This document shows positions 44,260 through 50,108 of a stretch of 64,000 bases of DNA, piece by piece. The stretch is from a virus, in IMG/VR virus record IMGVR_UViG_3300042466_001120, positions 45,015 to 109,014 of that record. One strand, written 5' to 3'. The position numbers and the translations under genes are program-made. The number at the start of each line of letters is the position of its first letter. Within the stretch, counting starts at the first letter, position 1. Below the pieces are notes generated by a model. The model was not told the DNA's origin. It saw nothing but the letters and a program-made list of their open reading frames with translations, and searched no databases.

Positions 44260-44339
44260 GAAGTGTTGAGCATTTGGCTGGCTCGCTTGACTGTAGATCA
44301 AGTCCGAAAGGCGTGTAGGTTCGACCCCTACCACTTCCA
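44260..44339 (+). tRNA. tRNA-Tyr (GTA)
   Basis: Acceptor GGAAGTG/CACTTCC, anticodon arm CTTGA-CTGTAGA-TCAAG, expected class II variable arm. Confidence 0.88.
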
Positions 44340-44347
44340 CAACAAAT

Positions 44348-44436
44348 TGATGGGTGTCCCGAGATGGCCGAAGGGTCCGGCCTGTTAAGCCGATGAGAAA
44401 TATTCTCCACCGTGGGTTCGAATCCCACCCCATCAG
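44348..44436 (+). tRNA. tRNA-Asn (GTT) with a long variable arm
   Basis: Acceptor TGATGGG/CCCATCA, discriminator G (as in bacterial tRNA-Asn), anticodon loop CTGTTAA, T-arm GTGGG-TTCGAAT-CCCAC. The variable arm GAGAA-ATA-TTCTC is a full hairpin, anomalous for Asn. Confidence 0.78.
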
Positions 44437-44459
44437 CTGATTTTTTCCGAACTATCAGA

Positions 44460-44468
44460 TATTTATTA
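44460..44468 (+). promoter_or_regulatory. TATTTATTA element
   Basis: 18 bases before the ATG at 44487. Confidence 0.4.
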
Positions 44469-44486
44469 ATATAAAATGTTAATATT

Positions 44487-45029
44487 ATGGAAAGGTATTC
44501 GGAAAAAATTATATCTTTGAGGAAAGAAGGGAAAACCTACAAAGAGATTACTAAAATTTTAGGTTGTGCAATGTCAACAGTGTCGTATCATTGTCAGATA
44601 CATAAATTGGGGGATAACAACCAAAAAGTGACGGAAGAAGAGAAAGATAAACTTCAAAAATTATACGATGAAGTAGGATCCTTAAAAAAAGTTGCAAGGA
44701 TAACAGGTAGGTCTTTTGAAACTGTTAAAAAACACGTTAATAGTGTGGTTAGAGTTAAAAAGATTAGTGGTTCCCAATCGGTTATATTGTGGAGAAAGAG
44801 AACTAAAAAGAAATTAATTGAATATAAGGGGGGAGGATGTGAATTGTGTGGGTATAGTAAATGTGATTCAGCATTACAATTTCACCATAAAAACCCTGAC
44901 GAAAAAGATTTCTCAATTTCTGGTAGAAGTTTGTCTTTTGACAGATTAAAAGAAGAAGTTGATAAATGTATGTTGGTGTGTTCTAACTGTCACGCCGAAA
45001 TACACGAAAAAAATACCACCGAGAAGTGA
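44487..45029 (+). CDS. HNH endonuclease inside the tRNA array
   Basis: 180 residues. Residues 1-80 hold two helix-turn-helix-like segments (YKEITKILGCAMSTVSYHCQIH and LKKVARITGRSFETVKKHV); the C-terminal half is a zinc-stabilised HNH domain: CELCGYSKCDSALQFHHKNP...CMLVCSNCHAEIH. Likely a mobile endonuclease; its 3' end is followed directly by a GC-rich hairpin region and tRNA-Ile. Confidence 0.85.
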   Translation: MERYSEKIISLRKEGKTYKEITKILGCAMSTVSYHCQIHKLGDNNQKVTEEEKDKLQKLYDEVGSLKKVARITGRSFETVKKHVNSVVRVKKISGSQSVILWRKRTKKKLIEYKGGGCELCGYSKCDSALQFHHKNPDEKDFSISGRSLSFDRLKEEVDKCMLVCSNCHAEIHEKNTTEK

Positions 45030-45088
45030 CTGACGAGTCCGATGACGAGCTGAGGGGGTGGTTAAGAAATACCCCTAAATACGTACCA

Positions 45089-45161
45089 GTTCACGTAGCT
45101 CAATTGGTAGAGCGCCGATCTGATACGTCGGAGGTAATGGGATCGTAACCCGTCGTGAACA
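45089..45161 (+). tRNA. tRNA-Ile (GAT)
   Basis: Acceptor GTTCACG/CGTGAAC, anticodon arm CCGAT-CTGATAC-GTCGG. T-loop GATCGTA lacks the usual TTC. Confidence 0.8.
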
Positions 45162-45219
45162 CAAAAAGGGGGATAACTTGTGTGGGTGCCCCAACTACTG
45201 CAGTAGTACCACACTCTAT

Positions 45220-45308
45220 GGAAAGTAAACCCTGAAGGCGACGGGACATGCCTGCTAAGCATTGTGATCGGTGAAAATCCGATTGTGGATCGTTACCACT
45301 GCTTTCCG
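45220..45308 (+). tRNA. tRNA-Ser (GCT)
   Basis: Acceptor GGAAAGT/GCTTTCC, discriminator G, loop CTGCTAA, long variable arm with ATCGG/CCGAT. T-arm is atypical (ATCGTTA loop). Confidence 0.7.
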
Positions 45309-45313
45309 CAACT

Positions 45314-45381
45314 CCCGTATGATCAGGGATCAAAGTTGGCTCATATCCTACTTGAGGTTGGTTCAAGTCCAACATACGGGA
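45314..45381 (+). tRNA. tRNA-Met (CAT), elongator or Ile2-type
   Basis: Acceptor CCCGTAT/ATACGGG, loop CTCATAT, T-arm GTTGG-TTCAAGT-CCAAC. Only 68 nt. The C1-G72 pair argues against an initiator. It could be tRNA-Ile if the anticodon C is lysidinylated. Confidence 0.75.
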
Positions 45382-45389
45382 CTTATATG

Positions 45390-45462
45390 GTGTATGTAGC
45401 TCAGTTGGTAGAGTGTCGGTTTGTGGAACCGAAGGTCGTGGGATCGTGACCCATCATACACA
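45390..45462 (+). tRNA. tRNA-His (GTG)
   Basis: Acceptor GTGTATG/CATACAC, anticodon arm TCGGT-TTGTGGA-ACCGA. The T-loop reads ATCGTGA. Confidence 0.8.
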
Positions 45463-45466
45463 CAAA

Positions 45467-45632
45467 AGATGATAAGAAGCGTAGAATGACAGACGTGGAG
45501 AGACGTGTCGCAAGGGTACAAACTAAGGATAGGTATTCAATCTTAATTGTATTGATGTAATAACCCAACTCTCTAATGGTGTGTGAAGGTTTCCAAACCA
45601 AGATTCCTGATAAAGTCATTCATCATCTTTTT
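45467..45632 (+). ncRNA. Candidate structured RNA between tRNA-His and tRNA-Trp
   Basis: About 165 nt closed by a two-part stem: AGATGAT pairs with ATCATCT and GAATGAC with GTCATTC, followed by seven T's. Inside, GGTTT-CC-AAACC and ACGTGGAGAGACGT form hairpins. No ORF fits. Perhaps a small regulatory RNA; class not recognised. Confidence 0.55.
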
Positions 45633-45672
45633 TTGACATCCGATGTCGGTCCCGAGCTAGGTCGGGCAATTT

Positions 45673-45743
45673 GCGTGGTACAGACAAGGTGTCGGTCAGG
45701 TCTCCAAAACCTCGACGGGTTAGTTCGATTCTAACACCACGCG
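45673..45743 (+). tRNA. tRNA-Trp (CCA)
   Basis: Acceptor GCGTGGT/ACCACGC, discriminator G, loop CTCCAAA, T-loop TTCGATT. A CCCGA/TCGGG hairpin lies just upstream (45651-45667). Confidence 0.85.
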
Positions 45744-45753
45744 CAAATAACAA

Positions 45754-45826
45754 GGACTCGTAGCTCAGTTGGTAGAGCACAGGACTGAAAATCCTGGTGT
45801 GGTCGGTTCGATTCCGTCCGAGTCCA
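45754..45826 (+). tRNA. tRNA-Phe (GAA)
   Basis: Acceptor GGACTCG/CGAGTCC, anticodon arm CAGGA-CTGAAAA-TCCTG. Confidence 0.9.
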
Positions 45827-45843
45827 CAAAACAAATAGAAATA

Positions 45844-46299
45844 ATGAACAGAGTATTTAGAACGGTTAACGGTGAAACAATTCCTGATGTGGTAAAACAT
45901 ACCTTAGATGTTCTGAAAGAATGTCCATGGGTGGAAGTACACATCGGTACAGACTCACAAAACCACAGAAGAAGTACCGTGTATGTTACGGTAATAGCTT
46001 ATAGGTATGGGAATAGGGGTGTCCATTATATTCTTCACAAACAGAAAGTGAAAAAAATAAGAGATAAATGGACACGTCTTTGGAATGAGGCCGATTATTC
46101 AATTGAGGTTGCCGAATGGTTAACCAAAAAAGTAAAGGTGCAAGTTGAGATTGACTTAGATTATAATAGTCAGGAAAAACATTTCAGTTCAAAACTTGTT
46201 CCTCCTGTTGTTGGGTGGGCAACATCGTTGGGTTATAAAACAAATATTAAACCTGACAACCAAATTGCAACAAAAGCGGCAGATCACCACTGCCGTTAA
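45844..46299 (+). CDS. YkuK-like RNase H-fold protein (DUF458)
   Basis: 151 residues from MNRVFRT; the longer ORF reads through tRNA-Phe and is rejected. The strand VEVHIGTDSQNHRRSTVYVTVIAY and later VEIDLDYN and LGYKTNIKPDNQIATKAADHHCR match the predicted RNase H-like YkuK/DUF458 family (GTDSQ with acidic residues in place). It lies between tRNA-Phe and tRNA-Cys, so a role in tRNA or RNA processing is an attractive guess. Confidence 0.75.
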   Translation: MNRVFRTVNGETIPDVVKHTLDVLKECPWVEVHIGTDSQNHRRSTVYVTVIAYRYGNRGVHYILHKQKVKKIRDKWTRLWNEADYSIEVAEWLTKKVKVQVEIDLDYNSQEKHFSSKLVPPVVGWATSLGYKTNIKPDNQIATKAADHHCR

Positions 46300-46304
46300 T
46301 ATAA

Positions 46305-46376
46305 GGACCTATGACCGAGAGATTTAGGTGCCGGTCTGCAAAACCGGTTAGATTGGTTTGATTCCAATTAGGTCCT
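46305..46376 (+). tRNA. tRNA-Cys (GCA)
   Basis: Acceptor GGACCTA/TAGGTCC, discriminator U as expected for Cys, anticodon arm CCGGT-CTGCAAA-ACCGG. Confidence 0.87.
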
Positions 46377-46383
46377 CAATAAT

Positions 46384-46464
46384 ACCTTCGTGGTGGAACG
46401 GTAGACACGTCAGATTTAGGATCTGATGCCGTAAGGTGTGAGAGTTCGAGTCTCTCCGAAGGTA
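46384..46464 (+). tRNA. tRNA-Leu (TAG)
   Basis: Acceptor ACCTTCG/CGAAGGT, anticodon arm TCAGA-TTTAGGA-TCTGA, class II variable arm. Confidence 0.88.
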
Positions 46465-46476
46465 CAAAAAAGATTG

Positions 46477-46514
46477 ATCCGTTATCTGTTGTGAAACACG
46501 TAACGGATTTTTTT
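46477..46514 (+). terminator. Intrinsic terminator
   Basis: ATCCGTTA pairs with TAACGGAT, an inner GTG-AAA-CAC, then TTTTTT. Ends the tRNA-Leu transcript. Confidence 0.8.
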
Positions 46515-46525
46515 GTATATTGATA

Positions 46526-46534
46526 TATTTATAT
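46526..46534 (+). promoter_or_regulatory. TATTTATAT element
   Basis: 15 bases before the ATG at 46550. Confidence 0.45.
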
Positions 46535-46549
46535 ATAAAATAAAATATT

Positions 46550-46819
46550 ATGAATAGATTAACAGAAAGAGATTTGTCAAGAATTGTTAGACAAGTTATT
46601 AAAGAAGACAAAGAAGATAAGAAAAAAACTATGAATGACATACCTGATAGTTTCTTTAAAAGTTTTTTATCAAAAACTAGTAGCATAATGACAAGCGAGG
46701 AGTTTTCTGATATTGAATCAATTTTAGGAAAAAGAGTTGGATCAAATGGTGAAGGTATGGGTGATGTTTTTGAAAAAATATTTATGGAAGCAAGAACAAG
46801 AAGAAGAAAAAACGATTAA
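46550..46819 (+). CDS. LTESDLxRIV-type leader protein
   Basis: 89 residues. Leader MNRLTERDLSRIVRQVIKEDKE is the family in shortened form. The rest is helical with a basic end (ARTRRRKND). Two bases from the next leader gene. Confidence 0.65.
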   Translation: MNRLTERDLSRIVRQVIKEDKEDKKKTMNDIPDSFFKSFLSKTSSIMTSEEFSDIESILGKRVGSNGEGMGDVFEKIFMEARTRRRKND

Positions 46820-46820
46820 T

Positions 46821-47264
46821 ATGAAAAAAATAATAAGACTTACAGAATCAGATTTAACAAGGATAGTAAAAAAGGCGATTAACGAATCCAAATCACTAAC
46901 TAAAAAACAATTGGATCAGATGGTTAAAGATAGTCTAATCACCCCAAGAGATAGTGAAATCTTAAAACTATATTATATTGATAATATGAGTTTTGATGAT
47001 ATAGCTAATAAGTTTGATAGAACCGTATCAAGTACTAAACAACTAATTAAAAAGTTATATAATGATATTTCAGATGTTGATGGGTTAAAAAATAAAAGAC
47101 AAAGTAAAGATGACTCACAAAAAGAAAACCATATAAATAAAGTTAAAAAAGAAATGAAAAGGGTTAAATTTTATCTTGATAATGGTTATTTAACTAAAAA
47201 TGAAATTATGTCTTTATTTAAAGAAGTTTTAAATGGTGAAGAAAAATTAACAACATTAAGATAA
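46821..47264 (+). CDS. LTESDLTRIV-leader protein with sigma-region-4-like HTH
   Basis: 147 residues from MKKIIRL at 46821. Leader [23 protein letters not shown], then ITPRDSEILKLYYIDNMSFDDIANKFDRTVSSTKQLIKKLYNDI, a helix-turn-helix in the style of sigma region 4 / LuxR-like domains, and a basic coiled C-terminus. If the leader targets it to the head, this would be a DNA-binding regulator delivered with the genome. Confidence 0.65.
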   Translation: MKKIIRLTESDLTRIVKKAINESKSLTKKQLDQMVKDSLITPRDSEILKLYYIDNMSFDDIANKFDRTVSSTKQLIKKLYNDISDVDGLKNKRQSKDDSQKENHINKVKKEMKRVKFYLDNGYLTKNEIMSLFKEVLNGEEKLTTLR

Positions 47265-47270
47265 ATTTTT

Positions 47271-47296
47271 AAATAAAACTTGACACTTTTGAAAAG
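47271..47296 (+). repeat. 26-base direct repeat, copy 1
   Basis: Identical to 47623-47648 (contains CTTGACACTTTTGAAAAG); both copies lie just upstream of a TATTTATAA element, so they may be part of a promoter. Confidence 0.75.
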
Positions 47297-47302
47297 AGTG
47301 AA

Positions 47303-47311
47303 TATTTATAA
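47303..47311 (+). promoter_or_regulatory. TATTTATAA element
   Basis: 13 bases before the ATG at 47325. Confidence 0.5.
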
Positions 47312-47324
47312 TTAAAATAATATT

Positions 47325-47624
47325 ATGAGAAAAACTATAAAATTAACGGAAGGTGATTTATCACGTATTGTTAGACGAGTTATTAAAGAAGATAAAGAAG
47401 AAGATGAAATGGAAGGTATGGGTATGTCCATTACAGTAAAAGATATATTTGAGGCGGTTATAGATGCTCTTCACGATCTTGGTACGTATGATGATGCATC
47501 TATGGGTGAAAAGGCAATGAATTTGGCTAAAATGATTATGAGTAACATGCAAGATGACTTGGCTTACGTTACTGAGAATTATGAGGATCAACTTTATGAT
47601 ATTCTTGGTGATGAAAATTATTAA
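47325..47624 (+). CDS. LTEGDLSRIV-leader protein
   Basis: 99 residues. Leader [27 protein letters not shown] followed by an acidic/methionine-rich helical body. Not recognised. Confidence 0.65.
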   Translation: MRKTIKLTEGDLSRIVRRVIKEDKEEDEMEGMGMSITVKDIFEAVIDALHDLGTYDDASMGEKAMNLAKMIMSNMQDDLAYVTENYEDQLYDILGDENY

Positions 47625-47648
47625 ATAAAACTTGACACTTTTGAAAAG
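47623..47648 (+). repeat. 26-base direct repeat, copy 2
   Basis: Second copy of 47271-47296, followed by TATTTATAA at 47656. Confidence 0.75.
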
Positions 47649-47655
47649 TATCATA

Positions 47656-47664
47656 TATTTATAA
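47656..47664 (+). promoter_or_regulatory. TATTTATAA element
   Basis: 20 bases before the ATG at 47685. Confidence 0.45.
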
Positions 47665-47684
47665 CAAAACAAATAAAAACGCAA

Positions 47685-47759
47685 ATGAAAAATTTACATA
47701 TCATATTATTAGGCGGATTGGCGATAGCTGAGGATCGTTCCTATAAGGAGATGGTATGA
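47685..47759 (+). CDS. 24-residue ORF before a terminator
   Basis: MKNLHIILLGGLAIAEDRSY... short peptide with a hydrophobic start. Placed between a repeat/TATTTATAA promoter-like element and a terminator, like the one at 43456. Confidence 0.35.
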   Translation: MKNLHIILLGGLAIAEDRSYKEMV

Positions 47760-47785
47760 TAAATTAATTATATAATAAATTTTGA

Positions 47786-47816
47786 AACCCATCTCAATTA
47801 CGAGGTGGGTTTTTTT
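47786..47816 (+). terminator. Intrinsic terminator
   Basis: AACCCATCTC-AATTAC-GAGGTGGGTT followed by T's. Confidence 0.85.
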
Positions 47817-47854
47817 GTTCTTTGACATATTGGTAAAAAAAAGTTTAAAAAAGA

Positions 47855-47886
47855 TTTGGTAGATCAAAATAGATTACATATCTTTG
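47855..47886 (+). promoter_or_regulatory. Bacteroidota-type promoter of tRNA cluster 2
   Basis: TTTG at 47855-47858 and TATCTTTG at 47879-47886, 20 bases apart; near-identical to the promoter at 48440. Confidence 0.78.
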
Positions 47887-47972
47887 TAAAACAAATAAGG
47901 AAAAAAGGTTCTTTGAAATATTAAAAATATTGTGGTTGTAAGAAACGGGAAACTCGTAAAGTGCATTAACCT

Positions 47973-48010
47973 GTTGACTCAAGATGGTGAAACGAGAGTT
48001 TGAGTCAACT
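47973..48010 (+). other. Strong leader hairpin before tRNA-fMet
   Basis: GTTGACTCAA pairs with TTGAGTCAAC (10 bp) around a loop that contains GTGAAACGAGAG. Could guide tRNA precursor processing. Confidence 0.55.
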
Positions 48011-48031
48011 ACTAAACTACAAATGGTATAT

Positions 48032-48103
48032 CGCAGGATAGAGCAGTGGTAGCTCGCAAGGCTCATAACCTTGAGGTCGGAGGTTCGAACCCTTCTCCTG
48101 CAA
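48032..48103 (+). tRNA. Initiator tRNA-fMet (CAT)
   Basis: CGCAGGA...TCCTGCA with the C1-A72 mismatch typical of bacterial initiator tRNAs, D-arm AGAGCAGTGGTAGCTC, loop CTCATAA. Confidence 0.88.
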
Positions 48104-48174
48104 CAACTAATAGCCAACCAAGCTTTACTACGATACGGGTAATACCTGTGGGTTAGGGGTGACGGTCAGGAGAG

Positions 48175-48266
48175 ACTGACGATTATGCTGACGTACCGGT
48201 GGATGCTTATATCATCTATGCCCGTAGAGGAAGTTTTAAACGTTGGTTCGATCCCAACCGTCAGTA
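48175..48266 (+). tRNA. tRNA-Ile (TAT) candidate with a long variable arm
   Basis: Acceptor ACTGACG/CGTCAGT, T-arm GTTGG-TTCGATC-CCAAC, anticodon arm GGATG-CTTATAT-CATCT. About 24 nt separate the anticodon and T-arms, so this too has a class II-sized variable region. The anticodon assignment is less certain. Confidence 0.6.
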
Positions 48267-48272
48267 CAATAA

Positions 48273-48344
48273 GCGGGTATCGTATAATGGTTATTACTCC
48301 ACACTTCCAATGTGGAGATGAGTGTTCGATTCATTCTACCCGCA
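48273..48344 (+). tRNA. tRNA-Gly (TCC)
   Basis: Acceptor GCGGGTA/TACCCGC, anticodon arm CCACA-CTTCCAA-TGTGG. Confidence 0.87.
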
Positions 48345-48349
48345 CAAAT

Positions 48350-48419
48350 GGGCCTGATGCCGACGGCAGGTCAACTGATTTGCAATCAGATTGTTTGGGT
48401 TCGATTCCCACAGTGTCCA
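48350..48419 (+). tRNA. tRNA-Ala (TGC)
   Basis: Loop TTTGCAA; third acceptor pair is G3-U70, the Ala identity pair, with discriminator A. The lower acceptor has two mismatches. Confidence 0.7.
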
Positions 48420-48439
48420 CAAAAAAAGTTTGAAAAAGA

Positions 48440-48471
48440 TTTGGCAGATTGAAATAGATTACATATCTTTG
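48440..48471 (+). promoter_or_regulatory. Bacteroidota-type promoter
   Basis: TTTG at 48440-48443 and TATCTTTG at 48464-48471, 20 bases apart; ATG at 48492. Confidence 0.78.
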
Positions 48472-48491
48472 TAGAACAAAAATAAAGAACT

Positions 48492-48773
48492 ATGACAAAC
48501 ACAGAGACAATTAAAACCGTAGGTTTAAAAATTACAAAAATTGAAGGATACGATTATTGTTTGACAGGATACCCAAACAAAAACACAATCCGTAATTGGG
48601 AAGATGCGTATGAGTTTGAAAGTTTTGTACAAGATGTTTTAAAGATTGAAGGTGAGTTTGATTCTGAAAGTGGTCAGTTCTACGTGTACTTCAAAACTAA
48701 ACAAAAGGCAACTGCGGCTTTGAATAAGATTGAAAAACATTTCAAAAAAGTTGGTGAAATGTTAGGTTTGTAA
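48492..48773 (+). CDS. Hypothetical protein in the tRNA array
   Basis: 93 residues with a strong own promoter. Compact alpha/beta (TVGLKITKIEGYDYCLTGYPNKNTIRNWEDAYEF...). It ends eight bases before tRNA-Glu, so it is co-transcribed with the RNAs downstream. Not recognised. Confidence 0.65.
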   Translation: MTNTETIKTVGLKITKIEGYDYCLTGYPNKNTIRNWEDAYEFESFVQDVLKIEGEFDSESGQFYVYFKTKQKATAALNKIEKHFKKVGEMLGL

Positions 48774-48780
48774 GAGTTAA

Positions 48781-48856
48781 TCGCCCGTTGGACAAGTGAT
48801 TGAAGTCGCTTCCCTTTCACGGAAGAGATCATGGGTTTGAATCCCATACGGGTGAC
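48781..48856 (+). tRNA. tRNA-Glu (TTC)
   Basis: Acceptor TCGCCCG/CGGGTGA, anticodon arm CTTCC-CTTTCAC-GGAAG, T-arm ATGGG-TTTGAAT-CCCAT. Confidence 0.85.
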
Positions 48857-49309
48857 AATGAGTGAGAGATACTCAAGATGTTTTTAAGTTCATACAAAAC
48901 TTAACGGTAGAAGTTACACCTACGTTACGGGTACTCGTTGGGAATAAGGAAGGAAGGTTCTCCTCGCCCCCAAGTAAGAACTGACTTTTAAGTGGTAAGA
49001 CACGTTGGGTTTTCAAATAGAAAAACTGTGAATATCTACTCACCATTAATCTCAGGTGGGGAAACTTTGGTCCATTGGTGAAATATTATCATATCTGACT
49101 GTCTATCAGAAGTCCTCGGAGAGTAACCGGGATGAACCGCACAAAGTGTTCTTTTAAAATATTGATAGTGGTTTTCCCCACCTCAACGGATGTCGACAAT
49201 CCAGAGTGGATCAGGAATTCAGCACCCTTTCTGCCGGGGCCCTGATAAAAGTCAGAAGAAGCAGTTAAGATTGGAGCGAGACGGGTACTCCATCACTATC
49301 AACATATTT
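48857..49309 (+). ncRNA. Second large structured RNA region with an embedded tRNA-Asp-like element
   Basis: No ORF in about 450 bases. AGGTGGGGAAA (49054-49064) pairs perfectly with TTTCCCCACCT (49173-49183), and GATAGTG (49164-49170) with CACTATC (49294-49300); ATCC/GGAT and CTGA/TCAG hairpins occur between. The 11-bp stem encloses a tRNA-like segment (next entry). Giant phage RNAs with an embedded tRNA have been described, so this may be a related or degraded copy. Confidence 0.5.
49064..49148 (+). tRNA. tRNA-Asp (GTC)-like element, aberrant
   Basis: Anticodon arm TCTGA-CTGTCTA-TCAGA is perfect, the acceptor ACTTTGG/ACAAAGT has 6 pairs and discriminator G fits Asp, but no normal T-arm (GGTTCRA) exists on this strand. 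Possibly decayed, or part of the larger fold above. Confidence 0.4.
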
Positions 49310-49372
49310 AGTCAGGTGGCGGAAGGGTAAACGCACTACAATCAGCAACAGGTTCGAGTCCTGTCCTGACTA
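49310..49372 (+). pseudogene. tRNA-Leu-like element without an anticodon arm
   Basis: Acceptor AGTCAGG/CCTGACT and T-arm ACAGG-TTCGAGT-CCTGT are perfect. The D-arm TGGCGGAAGGGTAAACGCACTA is Leu-like, but only about 13 bases join it to the T-arm; total 63 nt. First of three elements here with the same acceptor stem. Confidence 0.55.
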
Positions 49373-49377
49373 CGTGG

Positions 49378-49510
49378 GAAAGATCTATCCCGAAAACAGA
49401 ACATGGATCACAAACACGTAAACCTAAGTACCTGTACAGCGGTGAGTAACGGGCTAAGTTATATACAATTCCTCGGAGCTGGGAGTAGAATGCTTAGGAG
49501 CGTGTTTTTA
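49378..49510 (+). ncRNA. Structured RNA ending in a U-run
   Basis: CACG...CCTAAG (49427-49438) pairs with CTTAGG...CGTG (49493-49504), followed by TTTTT; GGGA/TCCC forms a 5' hairpin. Either the 3' end of the region above or a separate RNA of about 130 nt. Confidence 0.45.
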
Positions 49511-49524
49511 AAATATAAAAAACT

Positions 49525-49587
49525 ATGACACCATTATTGTTGATATTATTTATTATGTTTATCTTTGTAGTAAGAAAAAGAAGATAA
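49525..49587 (+). CDS. 20-residue membrane peptide ORF
   Basis: MTPLLLILFIMFIFVVRKRR: one hydrophobic helix and a basic end. Short, but located in an otherwise ORF-free RNA region. Weak evidence. Confidence 0.35.
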   Translation: MTPLLLILFIMFIFVVRKRR

Positions 49588-49598
49588 AATTATTGGTT

Positions 49599-49714
49599 GG
49601 TCAGGAGTGTAATGAGGCACGGTGCCGAGTCCCCAAGACCAATAGTCCCAGACACTTGTGGGTTCTATGGAGTCGTAAGGTTGCTCATTGTGGGTTCGAC
49701 TCCCACCCTGACAT
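49599..49714 (+). other. Oversized tRNA-like element 2 (acceptor GTCAGG/CCTGAC)
   Basis: Acceptor and T-arm (GTGGG-TTCGACT-CCCAC) are perfect, but about 90 bases lie between the 5' acceptor strand and the T-arm, 35-40 more than any normal tRNA. Could be an inserted sequence in a tRNA, or a tRNA-like domain of a larger RNA. Confidence 0.45.
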
Positions 49715-49878
49715 CACCGGTTACTTGATTCCTGGTAGTAGAGTAACAACCATTGGGGAATTCGGGATGTCCCGCGAATGGTGGTGTAAGATAAGAGGAA
49801 CTTACAACGGTAGAGTACCATAAACAAAAGAAACAAGACGTAGAGGTGACTCTGCGTTGGCGCAAATCTCTACCAACT
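49715..49878 (+). other. ORF-free structured spacer
   Basis: GTAGAG...CTCTAC (about 49839-49873) encloses TGCG-TTGG-CGCA. Otherwise nothing assignable. Confidence 0.4.
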
Positions 49879-49879
49879 T

Positions 49880-49972
49880 AGTCAGGTTGGTACAAGGTCG
49901 GTTCGAGTCCGATGGAAGGTCATGGATGTCGGGTAGCTCCCTGTAGAGAGGTTCGATTCCTCTCCTGACTAC
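49880..49972 (+). other. Oversized tRNA-like element 3 with two T-arms
   Basis: AGTCAGG/CCTGACT acceptor again, enclosing two T-arm-like hairpins: GTCGG-TTCGAGT-CCGAT and AGAGG-TTCGATT-CCTCT. ACCAAC/GTTGGT at its 5' end offers an alternative fold. Looks like two fused tRNA halves. Confidence 0.45.
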
Positions 49973-50010
49973 ACTTGACATTATTAAATTAATGTCTTAT
50001 TATTATACAA

Positions 50011-50084
50011 AACCGGGTAGCTCAGCTGGTAGAGCAATCCTTTTTAAACAGGACGTGTCATTGGTTCAATCCCTTTCCCGGTTT
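50011..50084 (+). tRNA. tRNA-like gene with 8-nt anticodon loop (TTA/TAA ambiguous)
   Basis: Acceptor AACCGGG/CCCGGTT and D-arm GCTC...GAGC are perfect. The anticodon stem is only TCCT/AGGA with an 8-nt loop TTTTAAAC, so the anticodon could be UUA (would read UAA) or UAA (Leu). The T-stem is weak (ATTGG/CCTTT). Probably degenerate. Confidence 0.45.
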
Positions 50085-50108
50085 TTTTATTTATAAAATT
50101 AAAATATT

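Noticed and set aside
45015-45065. Hammerhead-ribozyme-like string CTGACGA-GTCCGATGAC-GA after the HNH gene
   Set aside because: The first core box and stem II fit, but the required GAAA box reads GAGC and no cleavage-site stem is consistent. Left as a possible degenerate relic.
49440-49470. Short match GGTGAGTAACG to a 16S rRNA conserved stretch
   Set aside because: Only 11 bases match and the surroundings do not; coincidence.
43629-49865. Many ORFs of 60-95 codons across the tRNA array on both strands
   Set aside because: They translate tRNA sequences (for example repeats of GFEPT or VLPLSY types).
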